Both the position numbers and the translations under genes were made by a program. Shown piece after piece: positions 23,901-36,590 of a DNA stretch of 64,000 bases; within the stretch, counting starts at the first letter, position 1; every line of letters begins with the position of its first letter. Under the pieces are notes generated by a model. That model saw nothing but the letters and a program-made list of their open reading frames with translations, was not told the DNA's origin and ran no database searches. The DNA lies in assembly GCA_916610825.1 (NCBI GenBank), contig OU744451.1, forward strand, positions 25,654,207-25,718,206, given 5' to 3'. The stretch comes from Haliclystus octoradiatus (lineage: Eukaryota > Cnidaria > Staurozoa > Stauromedusae > Haliclystidae).

Positions 23901-24738
23901 GTGGCTTCACATATATTTATAGAGAGAGAGTATAGGGACACACGTGACGCATATTGTAGTACAGTGTAATCCGCTTAAGTGCAAGTCAAAATTGCCAACG
24001 GTTTTCATTGCATTTATCCGAATTTGTAGTTATCCGAAATTGTTCATCAAGGACTTGACCAGGAAATTGTTTAACGGGTTTCAATGCCAGGTTGCAAATA
24101 CAAGGGAATTTCACTTATCCGAATTGCACATAAGCGGGTTACACTGTATTACAACATATATACAAGTTATACAACACGCGCAGTTCAAGTGTTTAATGAT
24201 TCCGTTTGGTGATACAATTTAGACACAATTTGACGAAGAACACTGTCTTGTTCTAGAATGGATTAGCAAATATGACGCTATTTATCAAGAGACACAAATT
24301 TGCTAGTGAACACTGACTGTATATATATTGTGTGTTTCTAATAATAATTAATTAAAAAAAATTAATTGTATTGAGTGTGAACTCTTATACACACATGTAT
24401 ATGAAAGTGCTCAATATTTTTTAGGACAGAGCATAACATAATGTAATAAACAGAGACGAGGCAAAGCCTTTTCCGTAACTCGGAGTTTCATGCGTTTATT
24501 ACGATCTTCAGACGGTGATACTATTGTGTGTTTCTATATATAGGTAAAACTGGTCAATATTCCCTATCCACGTGGTGCATTGGCCGTAGCTAGTTGTCTT
24601 TCTGTTGTTGTTGGAATGATAGTGCCTTTCTTTGCACTACATGAATACATTCAACGGAGGAAAAGAAATCATAAACTGATCGACGCAACAGAAACAGAAT
24701 TAACAACTCTCAATTCTCACAACGTAATATATAAATAG
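17953..24738 (+). CDS. SLC6A19-like: SLC6 Na+-coupled amino-acid transporter, B0AT-type, copy 1
   Basis: A 637-residue sodium-coupled neurotransmitter/amino-acid symporter with 12 expected membrane helices. Exons are 17953-18145, 19266-19527, 19733-19955, 20035-20145, 20574-20782, 21105-21300, 21801-22002, 22924-23083, 23439-23601 and 24544-24738. Helix 1 holds the SLC6 signature [14 protein letters not shown]. The loop after helix 3 carries [11 protein letters not shown], and helix 6 has SYNPTH. The long extracellular insert after helix 6 (MLGYRANYL... to CSVDHFLEE) followed by GTGLAFI is typical of the SLC6A15-20 branch, with B0AT1 (SLC6A19, 634 residues) the closest I recall. It probably imports neutral amino acids at the plasma membrane; substrate is inference. 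It is the upstream member of a tandem pair, and the first 133 bp of exon 3 are nearly identical to the second copy. Confidence 0.94.
23131..23214. mobile_element. Short pogo-like MITE in SLC6 intron 8
   Basis: The element is TA-flanked, with ends CAGTCAAACCTGTTATAAC and the complement of CAGTGAAACCTGTATATAAC. It is an 84-bp internally deleted copy of the family at 2766-2942. A second, partial copy follows up to about 23285. Confidence 0.75.
23962..24146. mobile_element. TA-flanked MITE, second family
   Basis: The ends read CAGTGTAATCCGCTTAAGTG and the complement of CAGTGTAACCCGCTTATGTG. The 185-bp element is flanked by TA on each side, consistent with a Tc1/mariner/pogo-type non-autonomous transposon. 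The interior repeats TTATCCGAA, and there is no open frame of note. It lies in intron 9 of the first SLC6 gene. Confidence 0.82.
24341..24521 (-). mobile_element. 181-bp retrozyme-like element with 15-bp target duplication
   Basis: The insert is bounded by perfect copies of TATTGTGTGTTTCTA at 24326-24340 and 24522-24536. Read on the minus strand it opens close to a hammerhead-like motif (24515-24473), continues through AAAAGGCTTTGCCTCGTCTC and AGTGCTCAATA-complement sequence shared with 14800-15130, and ends in an AATTAATTATTAT tail. It encodes no protein. It ends 22 bp before exon 10 of the first SLC6 gene, and one copy of the target duplication lies between it and the splice acceptor. It resembles the metazoan retrozymes described as small non-autonomous retroelements with hammerheads. 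Confidence 0.75.
24473..24515 (-). ncRNA. Hammerhead ribozyme-like motif (imperfect stem II)
   Basis: In minus-strand order it reads CCGT, CTGAAGA, a 15-nt stem II region, GAAAC, loop TCCGA, GTT, ACGG. Helix I is CCGU/ACGG with four perfect pairs. Helix III is the two-pair AC/GU seen in Penelope hammerheads. Stem II pairs only as CGU/ACG with extra unpaired bases, so activity is doubtful. Confidence 0.6.
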
Positions 24739-25688
24739 AGAAATTGTAAACCATCGTCTTTTTATAATTGAACGTATATATATATATATAGAACATAAAT
24801 TAATCCATTTAGGATTGTTTTATTTCGTAAGTATACTGTCTCGGCACACGCTCAATCGAGTTTCGCCGCCTAGATATTTAGATAATAGAAATTAGAAATC
24901 AGGCCGATGATCGGAAGAGGGGGAAATTGAAAAATCTCGTTCCAATTGTTATTCCAAATAATACGATGCGATCAAAACGAAAGTCCTATTGCTTTATGAC
25001 CCTGAAGTAATCAGTAAGCAATCCGATCATATATGTTAAATATAGATTAAATCATAATATACAGAAATATACCGCAAAAAAGAATTCTCGACCAAAAATT
25101 CCGTCCTCTGCTGAGCATATCAATTCCTTTGTTTCACTTTCAGTCCCGCTCCCAGTGCAGCTATATAATTGAAAGGTAGAATCCATTATCCATAGATCCA
25201 GAATGTCTTTCCGATCAGCCATAAATATGCCACTTAATCAGCAAAACTAAAGACATTTGTATATGGATTTGATTATTATTAATTCGTTCATCCAATCGTT
25301 CATCAAAGCTCAACTGAAGTAAAATCTAACAGGACAATTTAAAAGTTTGACTTTTGAAAAATTACCGTTTTCTGCACTTTGCAATTTAAATTAAATTATA
25401 TAGCTACCATGGGTTGTGGAGTTCTGTAGTTTGACTGTGCAATTAGTAGTCTTTGATTATAGCTTGTAAAGATTAGTGAAAGGTTCCTTTCTTACAAGAT
25501 ATCACAACAGGTTTATCGAAGCTAGCATTGTCATCAATAGATAATTTATGTTTGAAGATCAAACCAAGCGTATCTTTTACTTATTTTTGAAGGCTTTGTC
25601 TTTCTTTGCTGTTGAGTTGAACACACACATGAGCAGACGTACTATACCACACTCGTAGCCATAGTAGTTTTTGTTTATTGAAAGCAGC
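24739..25688. other. Interval between the two SLC6 genes
   Basis: This holds the 3' untranslated region of the first transporter and the upstream region of the second. It is AT-rich unique sequence with a short (TA)n run near 24776. No gene or clear element is seen; the second gene's promoter is presumably here. Confidence 0.5.
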
Positions 25689-28600
25689 ATGTCAAATAGA
25701 TTGCTTAAATACGAAGATCATTATAATGGGAACGAGTCTTCAAAACAACATGATGTAATCAATGAGTTAAAATATGTTCAAGAGGACATTCCGAATCCAA
25801 ACCGTCCTGGATGGGCTAATAGACGCGAGTTTCTTCTCTCTTGCATCGGCTACGCTGTTGGTTTAGGGAATATATGGCGGTTTCCATGGTTGGCACAGAA
25901 GAACGGCGGAGGTAACACTAAAATATTCATAGACTATAGAGGCATAGAGCAGACACCTCATATTAATCTAATATTGATACTTGGCGTCCCCTGCATTCTC
26001 AAATCTCAATATCTAATAGAGTTCAATGGTTTAGAGATTGGTCCTATACAGCTAACAAATAAATGTTTAAAAGAACATTATAAATACTGTACGTTGTTTT
26101 ATAACTATTGAAGGACTATTACACACGTATATAGTATACCAGTGTCGTAGCAACACACGTGCTCAACGTTATTATACTATAATTATGATGTGATGTTTCT
26201 AGGTGTTTTGATAGACAATGATAACATAGACCATTGTTTCGTAAATCTTTCTTTTGTCTCGCCCACTTCGGTTGAGCTGGTATAGATGTATAGCATCGTA
26301 TAATCCGAACCAAATTATACAATTTGTTATCGGAAATGTGATTAACTCATTGTGTAGAACAGAGGAGGGGAACGGGTATCACAGAAATATTCTCATATCA
26401 AGAATATGGAAGGGCTATGGGGCATTTATGAATTTATTGTGACTGCCTGTAATGAATAATTGTCCCCTCGGATGATATTGTCGAAATGGCTTCGATTCTT
26501 GAATACGTAAAATACGTAAAATGATTACTTGTATGCAAGTAGTAAATTGTGACTTGATAAAAACTTAAGGCAGCACCGTCATGTCAGGATACTTCTTGTT
26601 CAACATTATTAGATCAGAGCTGTTGCTATATAGATATCCATCCCTGTTACCATTGGTTACCATGCATCAAGGATGCAACATAAGATTACATTTAATCAAG
26701 CTCCTCCCCAGACTACTGTTTGCCAAGTTCATATTTTGACAGTGAGTCTGCGAGCAGGCTATAGCTCCTCCCTTGCTATACATCTTATTCTCTTCTCCGT
26801 AAACCACCAAAACAGTATCATCCACTAAAAATAATATCAATCCATCAAATGAATCCATCCTCACTCTTTTCAGTCAGCTGGTGCTCACACATACATGAAG
26901 GTTATCACTGACAAGATTTTTCAAAAATTATGTAATTAAAATGTAAATGTAACATTAATTAGTAACCATTCTATTTTTGCACGTATTATGATTATTGACT
27001 AGGCTGGTCTGATACATTAGAACTACAATGAAACCTGTATATAACGGCCAGCTACGAGAGGTAGATAAATTGACCACTATTGACAGGTGGCCGCTGTATA
27101 GAGGTGACCGTTATAACAGGTTTGACTGTATATTTATAACTATTATGTATGAGCCCTTTGACCTCAATAAAAAGGCTTGAAGGTTATTCTCAACTCAATA
27201 AATGATGATGATGATTGCGCTTCGTTCTGTCTTCCATCCAGAGATGATAATAAGAGGATAGACAATGAAACATGCAAGACATTGGACCCCCTGTGTCATC
27301 TGCCTATACAATACATGTGCTTGATCTATTCTATGTATCTTTTATTCGATCATTAGGTGCTTTCTTGATTCCGTATTTCATCATGCTGTTCCTTGAAGGC
27401 ATTCCAGTATTTTACATGGAATTAACTATAGGTCAACGTATGCAGGCAGGTCCTCTACAGCTATGGGCAAAAACATCTCGTTATTCCAAGGGAATTGGTT
27501 GGGCAGCTATTATTGGAGGCGTGGCTGGAAATACAAGTTATGTCATGGTTGTTGCATGGAGTCTGTATTATCTATTTGCTTCCTTTCAAAATCCACTACC
27601 ATGGTCATCGTGTCCAAAGTAAGTCACGTACGATCTAGTATATGCAAATGTATTTTGTAATTATACGCATCTTTGAAATTTATGTAAGATCAAAATATTC
27701 TTTAATTAGACATATTATACTTACTAAAGTATACATAACATACTGAAGCTATTATTTCAGTTTTATTTATTTTAATTTGATGATGAAGTTACTGGAGCTG
27801 ATATTGTTTTGATATCGCCCTGAGTGTGTGATGTGCTTGGAGATTGCTTTCCTCTGTTGCGGCTTTGTAGAAATAACCTGCATGAGCAACCACCTCTCAA
27901 TAGAGACCACCTGAGACTGTCTAATGTGGTCAATGTGCTACCTCATTGTAAATCAGAAAAATTGGGGCCATCTAACGTTCATGAACTGTTCATGAACTCC
28001 TGAACTGTTTTTGGTGGGGTTGCTTTAACAGGTTATATGAAGTTCTAATTATTATTTAACAATGTCACTGCCACTGCTTTGTCACCAGGGAGTCTTATTT
28101 CAACATGGCAATGAATCGGACCTCAGAACGTGAAGTTGAAGCCTGCAGTAAGATTGGCGTAACGCAATATTATTGGTATTATGAAACATTGCAGATTTCA
28201 AGTGGAATGACTGAGTTTGGTAGTCTCAATTGGAAACTTGTTGGATGTTTAGTCGGTTCTTGGATGTTAATTGTTATGTCACTGTGGAAAGGTATCCGAA
28301 CAAGCGGGAAGGTATTTATACAAATATCAAACACTTTCTGTGCAATATGAGCTATATAAACACAAGTGTTGCGTTAAGAGTCACAAGGAAGGTCGTAAGA
28401 AAATAAATGAGCCACCTGAGGCAGGTGATTTTCTGACGCCTCATAGCAATTCAAGTGTTCATATAAACCATATTGAACAAGGAAGTGTTTAATACTTGAT
28501 TTATAAAATAGAAATCTCCTAAGTGTATCCTTCCCAGTGCATGTATGATCACATGTATTGTTTAATATGAGAAACGATTGAACCATGATTCGAAGCAATG

Positions 28601-31600
28601 TTATTGTTTACCTTGGTTACCGTTCATCATATGACAGCCTTTCGATATTATTGAGGGTTTTAAATAAAGTTTCACTCGTTATATTTTATAATACTATGTA
28701 CTAATTAACTTGACCCTGATGCTTTGGTATATGAACATTGACTTTGCCTATACAGTATGCAAGTTTTCCATTTCCCACCAATAGACAATGTAGTAAGGCA
28801 TTCAGAGCTTATTGTTCAAGACGTAGTATTTTAGGTCAACACAATCTTCATTAGAACACCTCTTCGATGGAGTGGATTTGGTTGCCATAGTAACACCATT
28901 ACAACTGAGAATATAAACTGAATAGGACATTGATGGTGTTTATGAAGAAAACATCAGAGGAAAATGAAACAATGCAGTATTCCGTATTCATCACCGATGA
29001 AAGAAATGCACAGCTGTTATCTAAGACATTTTGATTTCCTTATCTATTCTAGGTTGTCTATTTCACCGCAATATTTCCTTATGTTGTTTTGATCATTTTC
29101 TTTGTACGTGGATTCTTCCTGGAAGGTTACGAGGATGGACTGCGTCATTTGTTCACACCTGATGTGAGTTTGTTTGCCTGTTTGTTTGTTTATTGAGTTA
29201 CTGATAAAATTTGTTTAAGCCTTTTTATTAAAAAGACCCTAGAGCGATTATACAAGAAGGACCTCTTTCAAAGTTACGTATCTTTTCGTAATGTTTAGTA
29301 CCATGAATTGTCTTATTTACCAGTTCCTTGGTTAGCTATATCTGACCGTGATATGTGGCATGCTTTGTGTAGCAAATCTGTTAGGCGAGAGAGGGACAGC
29401 ACATTCTTATAAGGTGACTGTCTATAGTGCTACACTACTATAGCAATTTGCTCTAAAATCCATTTCTCATTTGTGCAGGAATATGTCGACATATATCTAA
29501 TAGTATCCTGAGCTTTTTCACCCAAATAAGGCAGGCATTATTTGATTTAGTTTTGGTACTGGCTGCATATATAAATGTCAATCAGTATGATATAATAGAA
29601 AGAAGTGTAACATGAACATCACATGATATATACTACAGACAGTGAAATATACTGAGCGATGCTATTTGCATTGCGTTCTAACATAAGAAAAAAGAAAACT
29701 ATCAAATACCAGATAAACAAAATAAAGTTCTTGTTTATACTAGGAGCTACAGTTACATATTAATCTGTGTACCTTCCCCTGCGAAAAAATCCATGAGTTC
29801 ATGAACAGTTCATGAAAATTTTTATGTTGGTTCCAGAACTGTTCATGAATAGTTCATGAACAGTCACAGAGAGTTCATGAACACTTCATGAACCGGTTCA
29901 TGAACCTAAAGTTGATGAACAGTTCAGAAACTTTTGGGCAATTTCACGTTCATGAACTCATGAACTTATTTTTCGCAGGGGTTCCACTGTGAAAGTAACT
30001 CTTGAAGTTGTCAAAATGTAATCATAATATAAACACTTTATGGAAAGTTTGCTTAAATGAACAGTCTACAAATGTAAACCTCAAAATCTTGATACTTTCA
30101 CAAACGTCTGTAGATGCTACGAATAATTCAAAACGCTTGTAAGAAAACAGTATCAAATTTAGTCTGGACATCTTTTCATTTGTTGTGTGTTGTGACTTTT
30201 AGTGGAGCAAACTGACTGATTACAAGGTTTGGATTGAGGCCGCAGCACAAATATTTTACACGCTGAGTATTGGTTTTGGTGGTTTATTGACGTACGCAAG
30301 TTACAATCCAATGCATCAGGACACCCTCCAGGATACATTCATTATTGTCAGTATCAATTGCATGACGTCTATTTTTGCGGGTGTCGCTATCTTTTCAATG
30401 TTGGGCTATAGGTAGGTGTTCAATTTCCAGACTACAGCTTAACTTAAAGTTGGAATGTCATCCGCTTGGATTCTTACTGATACAACATAGACATTTATGA
30501 AGCTAACATGGCAAAAAGAAGTTCATTATCGTTAATGAAAAATGGCATTCTTTCGATTGATCTTTTTCACGAATAGTTCATGAAAATTTTGTGAAAAGGC
30601 GCGTCACTCAACATTCACAAATTTCAAATAATTGTTTAAACCTGTGCATAAAGTTGTTGGTGTCTGTGAGCTATTAATAAAGTTATGTTCACTGAGTTTT
30701 GCAGGGCTATCTGGGTAATATTTCATACAATAGTGTTTCTCGATAATCTCTTGCAAAAACTAATGAATTCATAAACTGTTCATGAAAATTGGGTCATTTA
30801 ACTATTATGACATAGTGAGTGATGTGTGTTGCATTCCGTTACCATAATAGGGTATTATTAATTAAGTCTAAATTTAGTCTAGTATAATATTGTGTTATAG
30901 TTTTGTTATTTTTCAATTTTATGTGAAGGGCCAATTACCTTTCAAAGAGATGCATCAACGAGAATGTTGCCATGGTAACCCAGCTTTATTCAACTGTTAA
31001 TGAAACATTCCATTCAAACTTCAACATTTCTGCAATGAACTCGACTGCTATTGATACAGCAATCAAAGGAATTGCCGAGCAGCAGAAATTGAATCTGACT
31101 ATGCCAGAGTGCTCCGTTCAATCATATCTAGACAAGGTAAAAACAACGATATGATTTATAACAAATAATAGTTGTAAGACAAGCAGGGATAAATTGGTGT
31201 TTTAAAGTCCGTATGTGTGAAGATTTATTAATCATAATAGCTTTCAGCTTTTTAACTACAGTTACCAAGATGTATACAGTTATGACATGAACTTTATATG
31301 AGTGAATGAAGGTAAACAATGCCTCAAAAGATGAAGTCAGCATATATAGTGATAACTGATACTACAAGGAGTTTGGTTCAATTGCCACATTGCACAAAAT
31401 ATATTAAGGTTCATTGACATTGAGTCCCGTGTGAAAAACAGTTCAGGAGTTCATGAACAGTTGATAATTGTTCAATAACCCCAAATTTTCATGAACTCCT
31501 GGACTGTTTTTCTCAAGGGATGACCTGTTTTCATGAACATTTCATGATTTTCCCCGGTGATATAAATGATCATAAAGAGGTACACAGAATAAAAAATTCA

Positions 31601-34600
31601 CGTTTTGTATTTGTTTTCAGAGCAGTAGTGGTACTGGTTTGGCATTTATCGCGTTGACGGAGGTTATCAATGAATTGCCAGGATCTCATTTTTTCTCAAT
31701 TATCTTCTTCTTGATGTTAATAACATTGGGATTGGACAGTTTATTTGGTGTCTCTGAAGCTGTTTCCACGTCTATCAAAGATTCAAAGCGTTTCAGTCAT
31801 GTCAGAAGTGAATTTGTTATTGGTGAGTAACTATTTTATGATGTTTATCTCATGTGAAAAAGAGATTTTGTGAACGTGAAATTGCCCGTAATGTCCATGA
31901 ACTTTTCATGACGTGTTTGGGATGTTTAAGCAATTTCGCATCCATGAACTGCTTCTTAACCCAGAACGAAATGTTCATGAGCTGTTCATGAACTTATGAA
32001 CTCATTTTTTCACCAAGGAATTAGGGTGGTCATTTCAATTTGCTTCATATGAAACACAGTTTACCAATATTCCAAAGCATAATTAACAACGTATCTAGTA
32101 AAAAGCACAAAGTTCATGGCTCATGAACAGTATTATGAACGTTTGATGAGGTGCTTGTTTGTAAACTATTGATGAGATGATTGGAGAAATGTCAGCTGTG
32201 TTTCTCAGAGGCTAGTTTCAAAGTTTCTATTTAATATGAAATACACAAAATGCTTCAGTCAGATAAGAAATGAAAATCATCACTCAACACTTTTTATGGA
32301 TTTAAATCATGAATTCGCAAATATTATTCATGAAATGTTTATAAAATTTTCCCAAAATTTTCATGAAGTATTTACAACTTCAAGAACGGTCTGTGAAATT
32401 TTTAAGAGGTACAATATCTGCCCCTGTTAAACACAGATAATAAACTAACCATGATTTAATCAAATAATCAATAGAAATAGATTAATACAATCTGGCCACC
32501 GCTATTTGGATTATGCCGTCGGATTTCGATTAAAAGTTGTAGACTCAGTGACATAAATAAAATCATATGAATAAAACCGTCTGATGAGCGATATTGACAC
32601 TGAGCAAAACCCTGAGCAATAGAGACAACGTCTAATCTTTGAATTTACATTTCTATTATAATATATTATAATTGTGAAGTAGTCAGCAGGGTCCGACAAA
32701 GTTCGGAAATTTGGGAACCTAGTTTGCGGAAGGCTGGCAAAAATCAGAAGAAAAAGGCAAAATGCTAGATATAAAGCTAAAATATTGTTTCGATTTTAAG
32801 TTTTTATGTCTGCAAAATTACTCAAACGTTTATCTAAAAATTTGAAGGTTTGCAAAAAGTAAAAAATGTTGTCTGACCCTGGTAGTCAGGGAAGAGAATT
32901 ATCACATATTTTAATTTTAAAAGTAAATTCTATTAAAACAATCCAATATCAACCTTCAAAATCTTTTAAACTGATTTCAATCTGAGTGGGTGGATGCAAA
33001 ATAAGTTTATGAACCAAAAATAGCACACTTTTATTAACTTATTAATGAATTCTCAAATAGTCGTTCATGAAATGTCCATGAAGGTTTCCAGGGGATACAT
33101 GTGAAACACCATTTTCAAACAACCCAAGACAATTTATTCATGAACTGAGATATATTCAACTGTTTATGGTCATTTTCTGCAATCAGAGCATGATTTAACA
33201 TTTAATTGCCTTGTAGCCTAGCTTATAGGCATTATTGAGAATCTTTCATAAACAATCAAATAATAACTGCATTAGGTGAATTCAAAATTGGCATGAGACG
33301 TTTTGAATCAAAGTTTTTCTCAAATTGTTTCAGGTGGCATAGCGTTGGTTTCAGCTGCTATTGGTTTGATATACACAACAAATGCAGGAGAATATTATGT
33401 GCAATTAAACAACTCTTATGGAACTGATATTCCCATGCTTATGCTTGTCTTTTGTGAACTTATTACCATCTCATATTTCTATGGCATCAACAGGTAATTA
33501 AGTACAGGCTAATTATGTTTTATAATCCATTTAGGCTATCCTAACATATTACAAGTTAAACTCAGATTCATTAGACAGCTGAAGAGGATAGGCTAAAACA
33601 AATTCAGAAGGAAGCGGAAGAAATAGTTGTATCTAAGTTTATTTAATCATAAGTAAAATCAATTTTATGCTTTCTTTTCGTGGACAGAGAGATGGCACAA
33701 ATGTGCAGTTTTTATCATAGTTTTATGACAATAATTGTAAAATTAAAACATGTGAAAACGTTTACATTATGAAATCATTGGAAAAAGTTTGAAAGAAAAA
33801 TTTGAGTCCCGAAAGAAAAACGATTTCATCAGACCCTGCGTGACAAACAAGCTTATATAAACTATACTATATTTGCTTATGGGATGACGTCAATATATTG
33901 TCATTTCAAATATATATATGTAACTTATGTAACTTATGTAACATATATGTGCATATGATTTGATTGTGATTGTAATAAAGGTTCATTCAATTTAATTGAG
34001 CTTCATTAATATATTTTGCAAATGGGGTACAGAGTCCTTGATTACAAATTACAAAGCGCTGGGTCCTGGAAACCTGGCTCCAAGAAAGCCAGCATCACTT
34101 ATAAAGGTTTTTGGTGATTTTTTTCTTTTTTACAATTCAAATTCAACATATAAAACTTCTAAACAACATTTCTTCTGCAATTTCAAAGCATTTTGAAAAC
34201 TGATTTCAAAGGATTTTCAATTCGTCAATCTATTAGATATAGATATATACATATTTCAACCAAAGTATGAAGTAGATACAAAATTAAATTTAATATTTAC
34301 ATGTGCAATGGTTGTTGTAGTCCCTTAAGCCCCAATGCTTGTTTATTTAACTATTAACTAGTTCTTGGAAGGCTAGAACATTTGTGGCATTGTAAACAAG
34401 GGGATATTAATCATGTAAACTGTATTTGCCAATTAAAAAATGTAAGGTTTTCTAAGAAATTCTGTATAAAAAATTCTTTGGATCCTAGTTTCATTTCCGA
34501 TCAATTTTTATTGTAAGAATCATTTATTCATTGGGTCTGTTAGTTATTAATATGAACTTGTAATTATTTATTTTTAGATTTTGTGATGACATTAGATTTA

Positions 34601-35475
34601 TGACAGGAAGAGAGACGTCAATCATCTGGAAAGTCCTTTGGGTTGGTATTTGTCCATTGTTAATTGCTGGTTTACTTGGAACTTTTTTGTTTGGAACAAT
34701 CACGTCAGACGCTGTTTATCAAGCATGGGACAAAGTTCAGGTATCCGTCCCATTCTCATCAATATTGATTTTTAACATTCTTGATAAATGTTAGCTGACA
34801 AATATCGAATTCTACTGAAAAATATATTTTAAAAAAATTACTGATTCTGATGTATATATCAACTGAAAAAAATTGATTTGATAATAGTATGAAGCCGATC
34901 CAATAACAAATGACAGAGATACCGATGTTTTAAAGAGTCTATTACTACCGCAAATTTATTTTTTGTGACATCAATATTCAATTTTGTCTCAAACTAATTG
35001 AAAAAAATATTGAAAGCTTTGAATACTACATGTTTTTCGCATATTAATATATTTCGGAATATGAAGCGGATTGTGATTTTCATCAATTAGCGTTCAACTG
35101 GGTAATACTTTAATGATGGTCTCTGTTGATAGGATAATCTTTTGATTTTGCGGTTTTACGTCATAGTTGCTATTGTCTGCAAGGGATTTCTCCAATCCAA
35201 CTCTGCCCACATTCAACCTAGCAACGTAGGGGTAACTCATTGCTAGCAATATATAATTTGTATATGACTCTGTGATATATTTGTTATTATTTTGTTTGTT
35301 TATTTAGCTGATACAAGTGGACACACCTTATCCAATGCCGGCGCTTATTGCCGCAATCTTACTTGTTGTTATTGTTGTTTCGTTTGTACCTGTTTGCGCC
35401 ATTATGGAATTGTGTAAGAAACGAAGAGGTAGTCGCAGGCAGTTCATTATCTCAGAGCTAGAAAGTTATAATTGA
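25689..35475 (+). CDS. SLC6A19-like: SLC6 Na+-coupled amino-acid transporter, B0AT-type, copy 2
   Basis: A 642-residue paralogue of the preceding gene. Its ten exons have matching phases and nearly the same lengths: 25689-25911, 27357-27618, 28089-28311, 29053-29163, 30203-30411, 30929-31136, 31621-31822, 33334-33493, 34578-34740 and 35308-35475. Helix 1 carries [14 protein letters not shown]. The B0AT-branch insert after helix 6 runs from MLGYRANYL to CSVQSYLDK and is followed by SGTGLAFI. I chose ATG 25689; a TTG-opened frame extends slightly upstream but is not needed. The two proteins are clearly related along their length yet diverged, except for the first 133 bp of exon 3. Introns are larger than in copy 1 and filled with GTTCATGAAC foldback repeats and MITEs. 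The role is probably amino-acid uptake; the substrate cannot be read from sequence. Confidence 0.94.
27026..27128. mobile_element. pogo-like MITE in SLC6 copy 2 intron 1
   Basis: This 103-bp TA-flanked copy of the family has ends CAATGAAACCTGTATATAAC and the complement of CAGTCAAACCTGTTATAAC. It includes the shared interior AGAGGTAGATAAATTGACC. Confidence 0.8.
27958..28012. repeat. GTTCATGAAC repeat, right-end fragment
   Basis: The block matches the right half of the foldback at 1393-1520, from GGGGCCAT through ACGTTCATGAACTGTTCATG to CTCCTGAACTGTTTTT. It lies in the second intron of SLC6 copy 2. Confidence 0.7.
29786..29983. repeat. GTTCATGAAC foldback element
   Basis: About ten close variants of GTTCATGAAC lie within 200 bp between outer blocks reading CATGAGTTCATGAACAG and the complement-like ACGTTCATGAACTCATG. 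It belongs to the family at 1393 and lies in intron 4 of SLC6 copy 2. Confidence 0.7.
31435..31510. repeat. Short GTTCATGAAC foldback element
   Basis: The ends AAACAGTTCAGGAGTTCATG and TTTTCATGAACTCCTGGACT are near-perfect inverted repeats around a 30-base centre. It lies about 110 bp upstream of exon 7 of SLC6 copy 2. Confidence 0.72.
31868..32008. repeat. GTTCATGAAC-family repeat in intron 7
   Basis: Several GTTCATGA-type palindromes are interspersed with TTTCGCATCCATGAACTG-like sequence. It is more decayed than the other copies, with weak inverted ends. Confidence 0.55.
32697..32881. mobile_element. hAT-type MITE with 8-bp target duplication
   Basis: Terminal inverted repeats are CAGGGTCCGACAA on the left and the complement of CAGGGTCAGACAA on the right. 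An exact 8-bp direct repeat, GTAGTCAG, flanks the 185-bp element at 32689-32696 and 32882-32889, as expected of hAT transposition. Isolated ends of the same family occur near 10193 and 33840. There is no transposase. Confidence 0.88.
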
Positions 35476-35654
35476 TTTTTCATCATATTATTTAAAAAAT
35501 ATTGTAATGAAATATCTAACAGACTTTGCACAATTGTACTTTAATTTGATTAAAAATGTAAAAGTAAAATATCAGATTTAACTTCTAAAATTCAATACTG
35601 TATATTTTTACTGTTACAAAAGTGATTTACCCAAAACGTTTGCTTGAATTATAA

Positions 35655-35790
35655 GTGTCAACTCAGCCTTGACTTTATCTGAAACATCAAATGAGTAGGC
35701 CTACCATCTGAGGATGATGGATGGAATGGTCCAGAGAAAAGTGCATTGTGAGTAGTTGCGGCGCATTCTTGTGTATTGAAGTTCGTCGAT
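35655..35790 (+). mobile_element. SINE A fragment (body only)
   Basis: The sequence from GTCAACTCAGCCTTGACTT through TGGAATGGTCCAGAG to GTAGTTGCGGCGCAT matches the middle of the SINE at 1779-2165. It lacks the tRNA head and the distal end. Confidence 0.78.
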
Positions 35791-36590
35791 TGTTTGCGGA
35801 TGGGTCATGTGATTACATATTTGTTTGTTAGTTAAATCACCTATATAAGTAACCTGGGTCAGTTTTTAATTTTTTAATTTTTCATCGCTTTTAATTACTT
35901 CAACCGTTTTATTACGCAGTCAATTTCATAAAGCATCAGTGTGACATTGTCATTTTACTTTCACTAAAGCAAAGCTGAACAATAAGCTTTCTATATTATG
36001 GATGGATTTCAGCTTAGTTCATTCTGTCAACATATAAAAAGGGTCCAACAAAAGGATAAACTTATGTCAAACACCGACCAAAACAAAAAAAAGAATTGCA
36101 AGAAAAAACTCAGATCCACAATCCGATAAAATATTTTACCTTCCAAGATTCTAAATTTTGCTTCCCAATTTTTTCTACCTCAGACATGAGGGATATGTCC
36201 CCAGATCTGTATGAGGAACTTGACCTGGTAATCTAATACCCCGTATCCATCCCTGGAACAGAATTCAGCATAATGATATCGTACATTGATGATCATACAT
36301 ATGGAAATCGACCAATCAGTGAATACGAAATCAAGCGATTCGATTGGTCAATTCTAAACAGTATTTACAGCTCCATGTTTTTTAACCGTTTTGGTAAAAA
36401 GACGCAACAGATATTGGCACTTTTGATGCATTAAAATGAATTGAAATACATGCTATGATCGTGTTTCAAAATGATAATCATTGACAGTTTTTGTTACTTT
36501 TCTTCTGTTCTGCAGCTCGATTTAATTGAAAACGTATAGGAAATTGTAAGAACAAGACAAAATGTGAGTCCAGAATTTCGCACATAGCGT

